A stretch of 64,000 nucleotides of DNA, taken from positions 20,623 to 84,622 of the IMG/VR virus record IMGVR_UViG_3300007765_000002, one strand, 5' to 3'. The position numbers and the translations under genes are program-made. The notes beneath the pieces are model-generated. The model ran no database searches and was not told where the DNA came from. It saw only the letters and a list, made by a program, of their open reading frames with translations. Position 1 is the first letter of the stretch. The number at the start of each line of letters is the position of its first letter. The stretch is from a virus. This document shows positions 30,633-38,571 of the stretch, piece after piece.

Positions 30633-31529
30633 TTAGGCTACTACACCCCAGGTTTTTCCTTTACCGTCGTCTTTCTTTTCTGGTGCTTTTTTTGCCTCTT
30701 CAGGCTTTTTCCGTTTTCCTGCGGCTTCATCCAAACCTGCTAGTTGTCTAATACGATTAACATCTTCTTCTACATTTGCTTTATATAATGCATCTTGTAC
30801 AGCATCATCATTTAAAACATCTTCACCATAAGCATCTTTAATTGCAGCCCACGCACCATCGTAATCGCCTGCCATATCGTGTACTACTTTTATTGCGGCT
30901 TTGATTGCATCTTCTTTCCAACCCGGTTTTACACCTTTAGTAGGAAACTCCATGTTATCTATTTCTTTACTTTTGGCCCATCCAGCGGGTGTTTCATGAA
31001 CTTCTTCTACTTCTTCTTCTACCTCTTCTTTTTCTAAAGGTTTTCTAGCACGGTGAGGAACTTCTTTCTTTGTGCGGTATTTGACTCTAATTGCCTCTTC
31101 AACTTCCTCAGCTTCTTCTTCACTTTCAGCAATAAACTCGTCATACGCATTGCGTAATTTATTTTCTGCAGATTCCAATGCCATTGGATTGTCACCGCCT
31201 GCTACTGGAGGATAACTTTTCTTTACCCTATGCAAGTCGTCACCTACTTTAAAAACTTCTTCTGGTGAATGAACTGTTGCTTCTGGCTCATTATCCCAAC
31301 TTTCGCCTTCTGTCATACCGCAACCACATGGTGAATCACCACAGTCTGGGCATGGAGCATCATACTCTTCTTCAGGACTTACATTTAATGCTACAGGATG
31401 AGATTGGCTCATGCCTGCTAAATTTAGCAACTCTGCTAGTTTGTTTGCATCTGTAGTAGAAATTGATGTTGTTGCGTTATCACCGTTCTCTCCAGATGTT
31501 GTAATATTTAGGTTATATTTTGTTTCCAT
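30633..31529 (-). CDS. Acidic hypothetical protein with Cys-rich motif
   Basis: A 298-residue acidic protein. Residues 1-50 are Thr, Asn and Leu rich; a Cys cluster CPDCGDSPCGCG near 60-71 could bind zinc; the middle (130-185) is Glu-rich and charged. The C-terminal helical part ends with KKPEEAKKAPEKKDDGKGKT. No enzymatic motif is seen. It abuts the gene at 31531 with one base between and lies upstream of gp17, so a virion or prohead role is the best guess. Confidence 0.65.
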   Translation of the reverse strand: METKYNLNITTSGENGDNATTSISTTDANKLAELLNLAGMSQSHPVALNVSPEEEYDAPCPDCGDSPCGCGMTEGESWDNEPEATVHSPEEVFKVGDDLHRVKKSYPPVAGGDNPMALESAENKLRNAYDEFIAESEEEAEEVEEAIRVKYRTKKEVPHRARKPLEKEEVEEEVEEVHETPAGWAKSKEIDNMEFPTKGVKPGWKEDAIKAAIKVVHDMAGDYDGAWAAIKDAYGEDVLNDDAVQDALYKANVEEDVNRIRQLAGLDEAAGKRKKPEEAKKAPEKKDDGKGKTWGVVA

Positions 31530-31530
31530 T

Positions 31531-32133
31531 TTAATTAGTTCCTACTGGTGATGTAGTACCCATCGGTGCTTTCAAAAATTCGTCCGGCTCGTGCTCAATT
31601 TCACTACTTGGATCTTTTGCAAAATTAACCATATCAAACAATCTACCTTTGCGTTTTTCATCTTCATCTGCAAGCATCTTATCTGTGTGTTCTTGTCCAG
31701 CAGGTAAGTCGCCTTCTGATTCTGGATAATCACTATCTAATAGTGATTCTGGTTTAGCATCTGGATCCTTTTCGTCTAGTTCCTTTTGGTCTTTGTCATT
31801 TTGAACTTCTTCTGGATGATCTGGACTACGAACAACAATATGACTTTCAGGAATTCCTAACATGCTATGAATATAATTTTGTAATACGTTGGGAGTAGTA
31901 GGATATTCTAATACAATATCTACAATATAAATTTCACCAGCTCCTAAATTACCAAAATCCATTGGATGTTTTTGCATAATTGTTTTGTTTGCTTTAGATA
32001 CGCTTTTAACGCCGTATCTATTCAAACATCCTTCTAGGCGATCTAAGTGTTCGTCTGTAATATCTACAGCAAACTTCAATCTAAAAGGATAATCTGTTTT
32101 TGCTTCTGTAATGTATTGTTTTAAACTTTTCAT
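31531..32133 (-). CDS. Late-block hypothetical protein with possible capsid-targeting leader
   Basis: A 200-residue protein. The start MKSLKQYITEAKT is close to the T4 internal-protein leader MKTYQEFIAEA, with ITE and Ala at the predicted gp21 cleavage point (after E10). A folded alpha/beta part (FAVDITDEHLDRLEGCLNRY, then a short strand) runs to about residue 105, followed by a disordered acidic tail. It lies between gp16 and the 298-residue gene. Packaging inside the head is inferred only from the leader. Confidence 0.6.
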   Translation of the reverse strand: MKSLKQYITEAKTDYPFRLKFAVDITDEHLDRLEGCLNRYGVKSVSKANKTIMQKHPMDFGNLGAGEIYIVDIVLEYPTTPNVLQNYIHSMLGIPESHIVVRSPDHPEEVQNDKDQKELDEKDPDAKPESLLDSDYPESEGDLPAGQEHTDKMLADEDEKRKGRLFDMVNFAKDPSSEIEHEPDEFLKAPMGTTSPVGTN

Positions 32134-32179
32134 AAGGGTACTCTTTTAAGTTTTATATTACTTATTTATTTAAATCACA

Positions 32180-32671
32180 CTATTTTTTATCTTTGCTGTC
32201 TTTATTTTGATCTAGGATTTGCTTAATTAGTTCGTTGCGATCTGCTACAATAGTTGCTTCTGCTTCTATTTCTAGTCCGCCAACATCCCTTTCTTGTTGA
32301 TCTACACGTTGCTTCTTAATTTGCAATTCAACCATACGCAATTTCTTATCAATTTTTGCGGCTTTAGCATCAATGGCGTTCTTCATCATAGTGCCTGCTA
32401 CTTCAAATATCTTACCTGCGTATCGTGCTTCTACATTCATGCCCAAATCCATTAGATCATTAAATGTTGTTATGGACTTTTCAGCAATGTTGTCCATTTC
32501 TTTATCATTAGATTCTAAATCTCTAACTAGTGGTAATGCACTATCAATTTTATCTACATCGCTTAATACTGACTGTAGTTTTGTTGCTTCTTCGGGTTTA
32601 AAGTCCGAGGGCTTCTCTTCTTCTTGCTCTGATTGTGCTAAATCAAAAAGTTCTTCTAGTTTTTTTGTCAT
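32180..32671 (-). CDS. 16: Terminase small subunit, gp16-like
   Basis: A 163-residue helical protein, nearly the length of T4 gp16 (164). The central stretch ITTFNDLMDLGMNVEARYAG and IFEVAGTMMKNAIDAKAAKI forms the helical oligomerisation hairpin of the gp16 family in marine T4-like phages. The ends are charged and disordered. It binds DNA and regulates the gp17 motor. The radical SAM cluster starts 4 bases upstream, so gp16 may share that transcript. Confidence 0.75.
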   Translation of the reverse strand: MTKKLEELFDLAQSEQEEEKPSDFKPEEATKLQSVLSDVDKIDSALPLVRDLESNDKEMDNIAEKSITTFNDLMDLGMNVEARYAGKIFEVAGTMMKNAIDAKAAKIDKKLRMVELQIKKQRVDQQERDVGGLEIEAEATIVADRNELIKQILDQNKDSKDKK

Positions 32672-32675
32672 AACG

Positions 32676-33629
32676 TTATTTAATCACTCCGCATACTTCT
32701 AAACATGTCTTTCGATACAATCCTTGGGAAAATTCTTTTGCTATGTTTAAAGTTTCAATATCATAAACTTCTTTTCTTTCATCTTCCCAAAAACAGCAAG
32801 GATGAATTACGCCATCTGCGCTTATAAAAAGTTGATAATGCTCATCATCGTCAGAGCACTGTAAATGATCACAAACATTTGGATCGACATAATTATTGGA
32901 AATAATCTTATCTAAATAGGCTTTTTTATCTACTTCATTTGAAATTGCTGTGTTTTCGAATACTTGAGTCTTTACTGAGTCATATGAATTATTATCTTCA
33001 TCAGGAAACTCTAATAAATATCTTTCATTAGTTTTCCAATGAAATGCCTCTGGCACATAGGGCAATTCTGTATAAAATTCTGAAAACCCTAATTTATGAG
33101 ACAATTCCCTTGCCTCTTCAACTTGGTGCTGGTTATGTTTAAACGTTAAAAATTTCCACACCGCGTGGCCGCCGGCGTCGATATATGCCTTTGCATTATC
33201 TATTATTTTATTAAAATTTGTGCCTTGTCTATAGATATGATTTGTATCCTCTAGTCCATCAATTGAGAAAGTAACTTCAAGTTGATTGCTTTTATAACTT
33301 CCTAAATCGGCCCACCAAGTCGTAGATCTTAAACTACCGCTTGTGTGCATTGAAACAAAAAATTCTCTGTTATCGAATGATACCAATCTTAAAAGATCTT
33401 TAAGATGCTTATAGGCTGCAGGGTCTCCTCGATTTCCACATAAATGAATATTTTTTAATATATTACATTTATTAACAAAATCAATAAAAAAATCTAGATC
33501 AAGATCAATTAATTCAAAATTGTCTTTAAGTCCATATCCATTATTATTGCGCGGACATCCTGGGCAACTAGCATTACATTTGGTTGTTGGCTCTACATGA
33601 ACAATTGTTATTTTATTCCATATTTCCAT
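32676..33629 (-). CDS. Radical SAM protein with SPASM-like C-terminal cysteines
   Basis: A 317-residue protein. The cluster motif is TTKCNASCPGC (C18, C22, C25). Near the C-terminus are further cysteines: CDHLQC, HPCCFWE and CLEVCG, in the manner of a SPASM domain that binds auxiliary iron-sulfur clusters. SPASM enzymes often modify peptides or sugars, but the substrate here is unknown. It overlaps the SGNH-like gene by 17 bases, the last of four overlapping accessory genes between gp4 and gp16. Confidence 0.78.
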   Translation of the reverse strand: MEIWNKITIVHVEPTTKCNASCPGCPRNNNGYGLKDNFELIDLDLDFFIDFVNKCNILKNIHLCGNRGDPAAYKHLKDLLRLVSFDNREFFVSMHTSGSLRSTTWWADLGSYKSNQLEVTFSIDGLEDTNHIYRQGTNFNKIIDNAKAYIDAGGHAVWKFLTFKHNQHQVEEARELSHKLGFSEFYTELPYVPEAFHWKTNERYLLEFPDEDNNSYDSVKTQVFENTAISNEVDKKAYLDKIISNNYVDPNVCDHLQCSDDDEHYQLFISADGVIHPCCFWEDERKEVYDIETLNIAKEFSQGLYRKTCLEVCGVIK

Positions 33630-34416
33630 ATAATTTTCTTAAATTTTGTGCCAATTTAATGCTATGTTTTTGTAATCGTTCGATATCAAAATTTATAGTA
33701 GTAAAATAGTCATTTAATATTGGTATTATATATTTAACATAAAAATCAATTTGAAACGCACTGTTGGGTGACATATATCTTGCATCTTTATCAAATACGT
33801 CTAATTCAAACTCTTCACTTTCTTTATAAATTTCATATATTGGTTTTGGCGTTATAAACTTATTCCAATTTATATTATAATATAAATGCTGTAATTCAGG
33901 TGTCTCTTTTATAAAATCAAAATTAAAAGCATAGCCAAAGAAAAAATAATATGGAATTCCATGCAACTCACACAATGTTTGTATATCTAATATTTGCTCT
34001 AGATCTTTCATGTGCTCATATATATTAGATTTAAAAACATCGTTGTAAACTTCTTTAATTACGTTATCATCACTGCTACTGCTCGCCCAAAAACCTCTTC
34101 CATCGACGACATTAGCATCCATATCGACAATAAAATTTCGTAAATTAAAGTCTTTTATTTGAGAAAGTATTTCTTCGTTCTCTACAAATAAATCAAGTTT
34201 ACCAATACTAGTCCATTGTATAATAACTGCTTCAACATCTAAGTTTTCTAATATATGTTTTTTGCAAGTGCGGCCAATATACTCATTGCCCACTGCTGGG
34301 CCGCCAATAGAAATGTGTTTTAATTTGTGCGTAAGTGTGGGAAAGTGTACCCAAATTGGATAATGTTTAAAGTCTCGCTGGCTAATACCACAGCCGGCTG
34401 TGATTAATTTACTCAT
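33613..34416 (-). CDS. SGNH-hydrolase-like protein of the radical SAM cluster
   Basis: A 267-residue protein. The N-terminus LITAGCGIS, followed by a GGPAVGNEYIG block and an AVIIQWTSIGKLDL block, resembles blocks I-III of SGNH esterases (Gly, Asn). Ser in the usual GDS position appears as GCGIS. A clear block V D..H pair is missing: the C-terminal region reads NSAFQIDFYVKYIIPI. It may be a degenerate or divergent hydrolase. Four-base overlap (ATGA) with the radical SAM gene upstream. Confidence 0.5.
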   Translation of the reverse strand: MSKLITAGCGISQRDFKHYPIWVHFPTLTHKLKHISIGGPAVGNEYIGRTCKKHILENLDVEAVIIQWTSIGKLDLFVENEEILSQIKDFNLRNFIVDMDANVVDGRGFWASSSSDDNVIKEVYNDVFKSNIYEHMKDLEQILDIQTLCELHGIPYYFFFGYAFNFDFIKETPELQHLYYNINWNKFITPKPIYEIYKESEEFELDVFDKDARYMSPNSAFQIDFYVKYIIPILNDYFTTINFDIERLQKHSIKLAQNLRKLYGNME

Positions 34417-35300
34417 TTTATTTTATTATATTCTTTCCTTGTAATAACATTTCCGAGTGCATAATGATCATATTCAATCTCTTGCGAATTACTGCTACAT
34501 GCTCTACATGCTACTGGATCTGGTTTATATATATTTCCTATAAACTTATCTAAATCGCTATTATAGTCTAATCCAGTATTTAAGTATGGTGCCCATTGTT
34601 CTTCGTTCTCTTTACCAAAAACTCTTAATGTATCTTCTAGGTTAGCAATTGCAGGGCATTTATATAATTTATTTTTATATATTGTTGGAGAATTTGGTGA
34701 TCCACATACTCTATGTGCTCCTATATAATTGTCGTTATTTGCTGGATATATATTCGCACCTTCTCCCATGAACGGACGCCTAAATTCTCCAAACAAGTTC
34801 ATATGCCATTTAATATTAGTATTCTTATCAATTAATTTAATAAGTTTATCAGGCGGATCAAACGGTATGCCATCTATTTTCCAATCAGTTTGACTTAAAA
34901 AGAATTTAATACTATCTATATATTTCTCAGGAGGAGGGCGATAGTGTAAACTAGTTTGTATTAATACATTATTAACTTCTTTACACCATTGGTATAACGC
35001 CGGACGAGACTTATAATGGAATCCATTGGTAATAAACTTAATACGAGATTTTGGAAAGTACTCCCTTACGCCATATAACCATTGTTGGAAATCTTTGTTT
35101 AGTAGTGGTTCACCTCCCATTAGATTGATTTCTTTTGGTTTAATGCGTAGACTCCACTCCCTTAACCATTGTTCGCCCTCCTTCCAAGAAACATGTCCTT
35201 TACGATCATAATTAGACAACGTAATACAACCCTTGCAAGATAAACTACATGCATACTGTACCATTATATCAATATAATTTAGATCATATTTTTTCATCAT
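34413..35300 (-). CDS. Radical SAM protein of the gp16-gp4 insert
   Basis: A 295-residue protein. CSLSCKGC (C18, C22, C25) holds the cluster, and NLMGGEPLLNKD near 59-70 is the SAM-binding motif. Later cysteines KCPAIAN and ACRACSSN could bind an auxiliary cluster. It belongs to the same family type as the enzyme at 32676-33629 but is not a close duplicate. It overlaps both neighbours, so the cluster is one operon. Substrate unknown. Confidence 0.8.
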   Translation of the reverse strand: MMKKYDLNYIDIMVQYACSLSCKGCITLSNYDRKGHVSWKEGEQWLREWSLRIKPKEINLMGGEPLLNKDFQQWLYGVREYFPKSRIKFITNGFHYKSRPALYQWCKEVNNVLIQTSLHYRPPPEKYIDSIKFFLSQTDWKIDGIPFDPPDKLIKLIDKNTNIKWHMNLFGEFRRPFMGEGANIYPANNDNYIGAHRVCGSPNSPTIYKNKLYKCPAIANLEDTLRVFGKENEEQWAPYLNTGLDYNSDLDKFIGNIYKPDPVACRACSSNSQEIEYDHYALGNVITRKEYNKIK

Positions 35301-36012
35301 TTTGTATTTTTTCTTGTAATTCTATTTGCATTTTTTCTGTAATAGTAATGTCTAAGTATTTTCCAATTTGTTCTAAACTATTAATAATATTTTCATATTC
35401 AATACACAAGTTGTTATCTTTTTTCTTATGCTTTGTTTGTAAATCATTATTCCAATCATTTTCAAGTTGTTCTCTATTCTCATCAGTTAGTTCTTTTCCT
35501 TGAGATGCTAGAAGTATGTCAATTGTGTTCATTGAAAAGTGTGTATTAACAAACCAATCTCTATTGCCTACATCCTTTTCCAATTGCTGAAGCATACCAA
35601 AGAATTCCAACTGAGTAGGTTGGGGCTGCATCCAAACTTTATCTTTAATATTACACAAAACTCTTTTGTGGCCTTCTTCTGTTCTCGGATATAAAATGTT
35701 TACAAACTTATAATTCTTAAAATATTGTCCTACGGCATCTTCCCTGTAATGTGTAGGAACTACAACATACTTGCTGTCATCTATTCCAGTCAAATCGCCA
35801 TTATCACCGTAATCATTAAAACAACGATCAATACTAAAATCCATTCTAAGCATATGCTGATTAAAAATGTCATGTACTTTTGTACGATTGCCAACTTTTC
35901 GTCGCACTAATGTATTACATTCTTCTGCTTTGCTTATAATGTATGATAAAAATTCGCCGCCGCCGCCGTGTGGATAGCAGACAAAAATATATTTAAAACT
36001 ATTGAAGGACAC
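35284..36012 (-). CDS. First gene of the radical SAM cluster, sulfotransferase-like or P-loop candidate
   Basis: A 242-residue protein. It starts FKYIFVCYPHGGGGEFLSYI, a strand followed by a Gly-rich loop and helix, as in the PAPS-binding loop of sulfotransferases, but the loop is not a standard P-loop GxxGxGK[ST]. KYVVVPTHYRED (strand, H, Y) recalls the following motif of the fold. The last 60 residues are helical. No certain family. It overlaps the next gene by 17 bases. Confidence 0.45.
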   Translation of the reverse strand: MSFNSFKYIFVCYPHGGGGEFLSYIISKAEECNTLVRRKVGNRTKVHDIFNQHMLRMDFSIDRCFNDYGDNGDLTGIDDSKYVVVPTHYREDAVGQYFKNYKFVNILYPRTEEGHKRVLCNIKDKVWMQPQPTQLEFFGMLQQLEKDVGNRDWFVNTHFSMNTIDILLASQGKELTDENREQLENDWNNDLQTKHKKKDNNLCIEYENIINSLEQIGKYLDITITEKMQIELQEKIQNDEKI

Positions 36013-36023
36013 ACTATTACTTA

Positions 36024-36458
36024 TTAGCGTTTGCGGCCTTGATGAAAAATATCATCCTCTGTTACGATACGAAATTGTATGCCTTGTCGTTGACACCATT
36101 TATAGGCTGCTTCCCATTTTGCATGGTTAACTGCGACACTTGCTTGATTATATTTACTACGGCCGGCGCGTTCTTTCAATGTTTGGCTTTTGGGTTTTAT
36201 TTCTATTAATTCTGCGCGTCTTCCGCTTTTGCCTTCGTATATGATTAAAAAATCTGGAACATAAACAGTTTGTCTGCCTGTTAAAGGATTACGATATGGA
36301 ATCTTCATTGGTTCGCTTGCCCATTCAGTTACTGACGGGTGGTTGTCACAGAATTTCATAAAGGCAAACTCCCAACCACTTCTATAAGTTGGTGAACCTT
36401 TTCCTACATATTTTTTATTATTTTTGGGAATGAATTTCCCTTGGGCATATTTTGCCAT
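36024..36458 (-). CDS. 4: Head completion protein, gp4-like
   Basis: A 144-residue protein (T4 gp4 has 150). The order YRSGWEFAFMKFCDNHPSV, WASEPMKIPYRNP, VYVPDFLIIY and ELIEIKPKSQ matches gp4, a TnsA-like restriction-fold protein; E, D and E-x-K residues form a nuclease-type active site. In T4, gp4 (with gp50) closes or stabilises the filled head. It lies next to tail genes and just upstream of the radical SAM insert. Confidence 0.78.
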   Translation of the reverse strand: MAKYAQGKFIPKNNKKYVGKGSPTYRSGWEFAFMKFCDNHPSVTEWASEPMKIPYRNPLTGRQTVYVPDFLIIYEGKSGRRAELIEIKPKSQTLKERAGRSKYNQASVAVNHAKWEAAYKWCQRQGIQFRIVTEDDIFHQGRKR

Positions 36459-36461
36459 AAT

Positions 36462-36869
36462 TTAAGCCAGTATTGTTCTTTTTACTGTACTATTTATTGA
36501 GCCATCTTTTTTAAAACCTAACACACTTGTTCTATTTCTTGTAGTATTACATAATATGCATAGAAGAGTATTTAATTTTATAGAATCTTTTACTTCTTCA
36601 AGTTGATTTATTAAATCTACTATATTTACATCCTGTTCTACAGCGATTTCCATTAATGTAATTGATAAATTTCTTTGAACAGATTCTTCATAACCTCTTC
36701 CCTTTAAAAAACCGATAACAATATCATATTGGGCCGGATCAACTGATTGAACTTTTGTATAATAATTATTAAAGAACTTTTGCCTTTTGTCGTCAACACT
36801 TAATTTGCCTGAACTAGTTTCATTTATAGGTTGTGCTGTATTTTTATAATAATTTGTATAATTAGGCAT
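36462..36869 (-). CDS. Structural-block hypothetical protein
   Basis: A 135-residue helical protein. The part VDDKRQKFFNNYYTKVQSVD and VIGFLKGRGYEESVQRNLS (residues 25-65) looks distinctive, and the C-terminus has CILCNTTRNRTSVLGFKKDG. No catalytic motif. Sitting between gp4 and the tube-fold protein, a neck or tail-assembly role is plausible. The family is not recognised by name. Confidence 0.6.
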   Translation of the reverse strand: MPNYTNYYKNTAQPINETSSGKLSVDDKRQKFFNNYYTKVQSVDPAQYDIVIGFLKGRGYEESVQRNLSITLMEIAVEQDVNIVDLINQLEEVKDSIKLNTLLCILCNTTRNRTSVLGFKKDGSINSTVKRTILA

Positions 36870-36874
36870 TGTTA

Positions 36875-37885
36875 TTAACCTTTAATTCCTTTAATTATTT
36901 CCTGTGCTTTTCTAACGGTGGCAGTAGGAAATGCGTGTGATGCGTTTTTAACAACCTGCTCTATTGTAGACGGCAAAGAAGACCCAAATGCAGATTGTAT
37001 TAAATTCTGACTATCAAATGCTTCAATTTGTGCCGCGGTTTGTACTGCTGTATTTAATATATCATATGGATTTTTATCAGGAATAGAATCTAATACTCCA
37101 CGCAACCCTGATATTATTGATTCACTGCTTGCTCCAAGTCCGTCTGCAGTGGATCCTGGAAGTCTGTCATAACCAGCAGCCCCAAAATTTGGAATCTGTG
37201 CCACGGGGATATCTGCATATGTATACGCATCATAACTTATAGCAATATTACTTTCCTTGGGACCAGAGCCGTCTGATTGATCATGGGACCCATGAGAGAA
37301 TTGGGTTACGATAGGATTTTTTAAACTATATCTACTTCCTATTCCTTTTGATAAAGAATATATTTGTATTTCTTTAATTAAATTTGTTCCTTGCAAAGTA
37401 AAGTTAGAATCTAAACCCCAACTCAATAATGCACTTGAACTTGCTTCCTGATAGGTGTCTTTTAATCCTGATGTTCTAATACCATATTCACCATCGGCCT
37501 TATTCCCGTCAGAAGTGTAGTGGTTATAAACATTTGAAAGAAAGTTTCTAACATTATTTGCGTTATCATCATGAAATACGATGTTTACACCGTTATACGC
37601 AACACCTGTATAATTAAAAGACTTTCTATTGTATTGTTTAAGTTCCTCTACATCAAAACTAACACCTGGTAGATCAACAGACTTTACCATAAAGCCTACT
37701 TCATTGTCTTGATAATTTAATGTCTTTGCAGAACTATCTAAAATAAAAACACAATGATATAAAAATCTAAACTTAGGTGAAAGTCTGTAATTAGAATGTG
37801 TGTAAAGGTTACTTGCGTGGCGGTAGTCCTTCATAAAACCGCCGGCCCCAATACCACGCAAATAATTGTTAAGATACGATGCCAT
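36875..37885 (-). CDS. Tail tube-fold virion protein (tube cap or initiator candidate)
   Basis: A 336-residue protein. Residues 1-20 (MASYLNNYLRGIGAGGFMKD) are flexible. Then comes a beta-rich domain with VGFMVKSVDLPGVSFDVEEL and VNIVFHDDNANNVRNF, the signature of the tail tube fold, like gp19, gp48 and gp54. A C-terminal helical region follows. It lies 4 bases after gp19. I cannot decide between a baseplate tube initiator (gp54), tube cap (gp48) and another tube-fold protein. Confidence 0.6.
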   Translation of the reverse strand: MASYLNNYLRGIGAGGFMKDYRHASNLYTHSNYRLSPKFRFLYHCVFILDSSAKTLNYQDNEVGFMVKSVDLPGVSFDVEELKQYNRKSFNYTGVAYNGVNIVFHDDNANNVRNFLSNVYNHYTSDGNKADGEYGIRTSGLKDTYQEASSSALLSWGLDSNFTLQGTNLIKEIQIYSLSKGIGSRYSLKNPIVTQFSHGSHDQSDGSGPKESNIAISYDAYTYADIPVAQIPNFGAAGYDRLPGSTADGLGASSESIISGLRGVLDSIPDKNPYDILNTAVQTAAQIEAFDSQNLIQSAFGSSLPSTIEQVVKNASHAFPTATVRKAQEIIKGIKG

Positions 37886-37889
37886 TAAA

Positions 37890-38498
37890 TTAGCCTGTCG
37901 CTACTGAACCTGCTCCTCTTGATACGGGCGCACCAACACCATTACCAATCGGTGTGTTCAATGCGTTATCATATCTAATTGACATTGTAATTGTTGCTGG
38001 GTCACTTGCTGTATAAGTCAAGTCATTATAGTTTACGTTTTCAATATAGCAACCGTACAATTCCCATGTTTCTAGAACACCCGGGGCTGTCGCACCGTTA
38101 CCACCGTCAAGTACTTCGTACTTTAGTGTAAACTTGTAATCAATACCAGATACTGAACTCATTTGCTCGAAGAAGTCGAACTGCTTCTGCATTTGTTCAC
38201 CTACTCGGCGAGTCATCTCACCGTTTACATCATCACGTAGATTAATTGTAACTGGTTCCCATGTATGTTTACCAAGAACATTAATTCTTGAGTTGTAAAC
38301 ATCTATAATTTGATTCTCAAAGGATGCTGTTGGTCGAGTAATATCCATTACATTCTTTGTGATTTCTGATCTCGGAGTAGTAACGCCAAAGTTTTCCATT
38401 ATCGCTCTAAAGCGATATTTCAATTTCGGCATCAAAGTACCTTGAGATCCGGCTCCACTAATTGGAACTGTGAATTTTGTTAATGACGCTACGGACAT
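37890..38498 (-). CDS. 19: Tail tube protein, gp19-like
   Basis: A 202-residue protein (T4 gp19 has 163). ITRPTASFENQIIDVYNSRI, WEPVTINLRDD, and ETWELYGCYIENVNYNDL with TITMSIRYDNA mark the tube fold. It polymerises inside the gp18 sheath. Strong ribosome site (AGGAGAATA before ATG), and a GATAAATA element one base from the late consensus lies 20 bases upstream. Extra Gly and Ala in the C-terminal tail account for the larger size. Confidence 0.88.
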   Translation of the reverse strand: MSVASLTKFTVPISGAGSQGTLMPKLKYRFRAIMENFGVTTPRSEITKNVMDITRPTASFENQIIDVYNSRINVLGKHTWEPVTINLRDDVNGEMTRRVGEQMQKQFDFFEQMSSVSGIDYKFTLKYEVLDGGNGATAPGVLETWELYGCYIENVNYNDLTYTASDPATITMSIRYDNALNTPIGNGVGAPVSRGAGSVATG

Positions 38499-38530
38499 AT
38501 TATTCTCCTATTTCTTTTATTTATCTATGT

Positions 38531-38558
38531 ATTAGGGGTGGTTTTTGCCACCCCTAAT
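38531..38558. other. Strong hairpin between gp18 and gp19 genes
   Basis: An 11-bp perfect stem, ATTAGGGGTGG with CCACCCCTAAT, and a 6-base loop. No T-run follows on the minus strand, so it is not a classic terminator. It may protect the sheath mRNA 3' end or attenuate read-through into gp19, whose own weak late promoter sits just beyond. Confidence 0.8.
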
Positions 38559-38571
38559 CATTGTTTAAACT

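Noticed and set aside
35284-36012. Firm assignment as sulfotransferase
   Set aside because: The Gly loop is not a standard PAPS or P-loop motif, so I kept only a tentative description.
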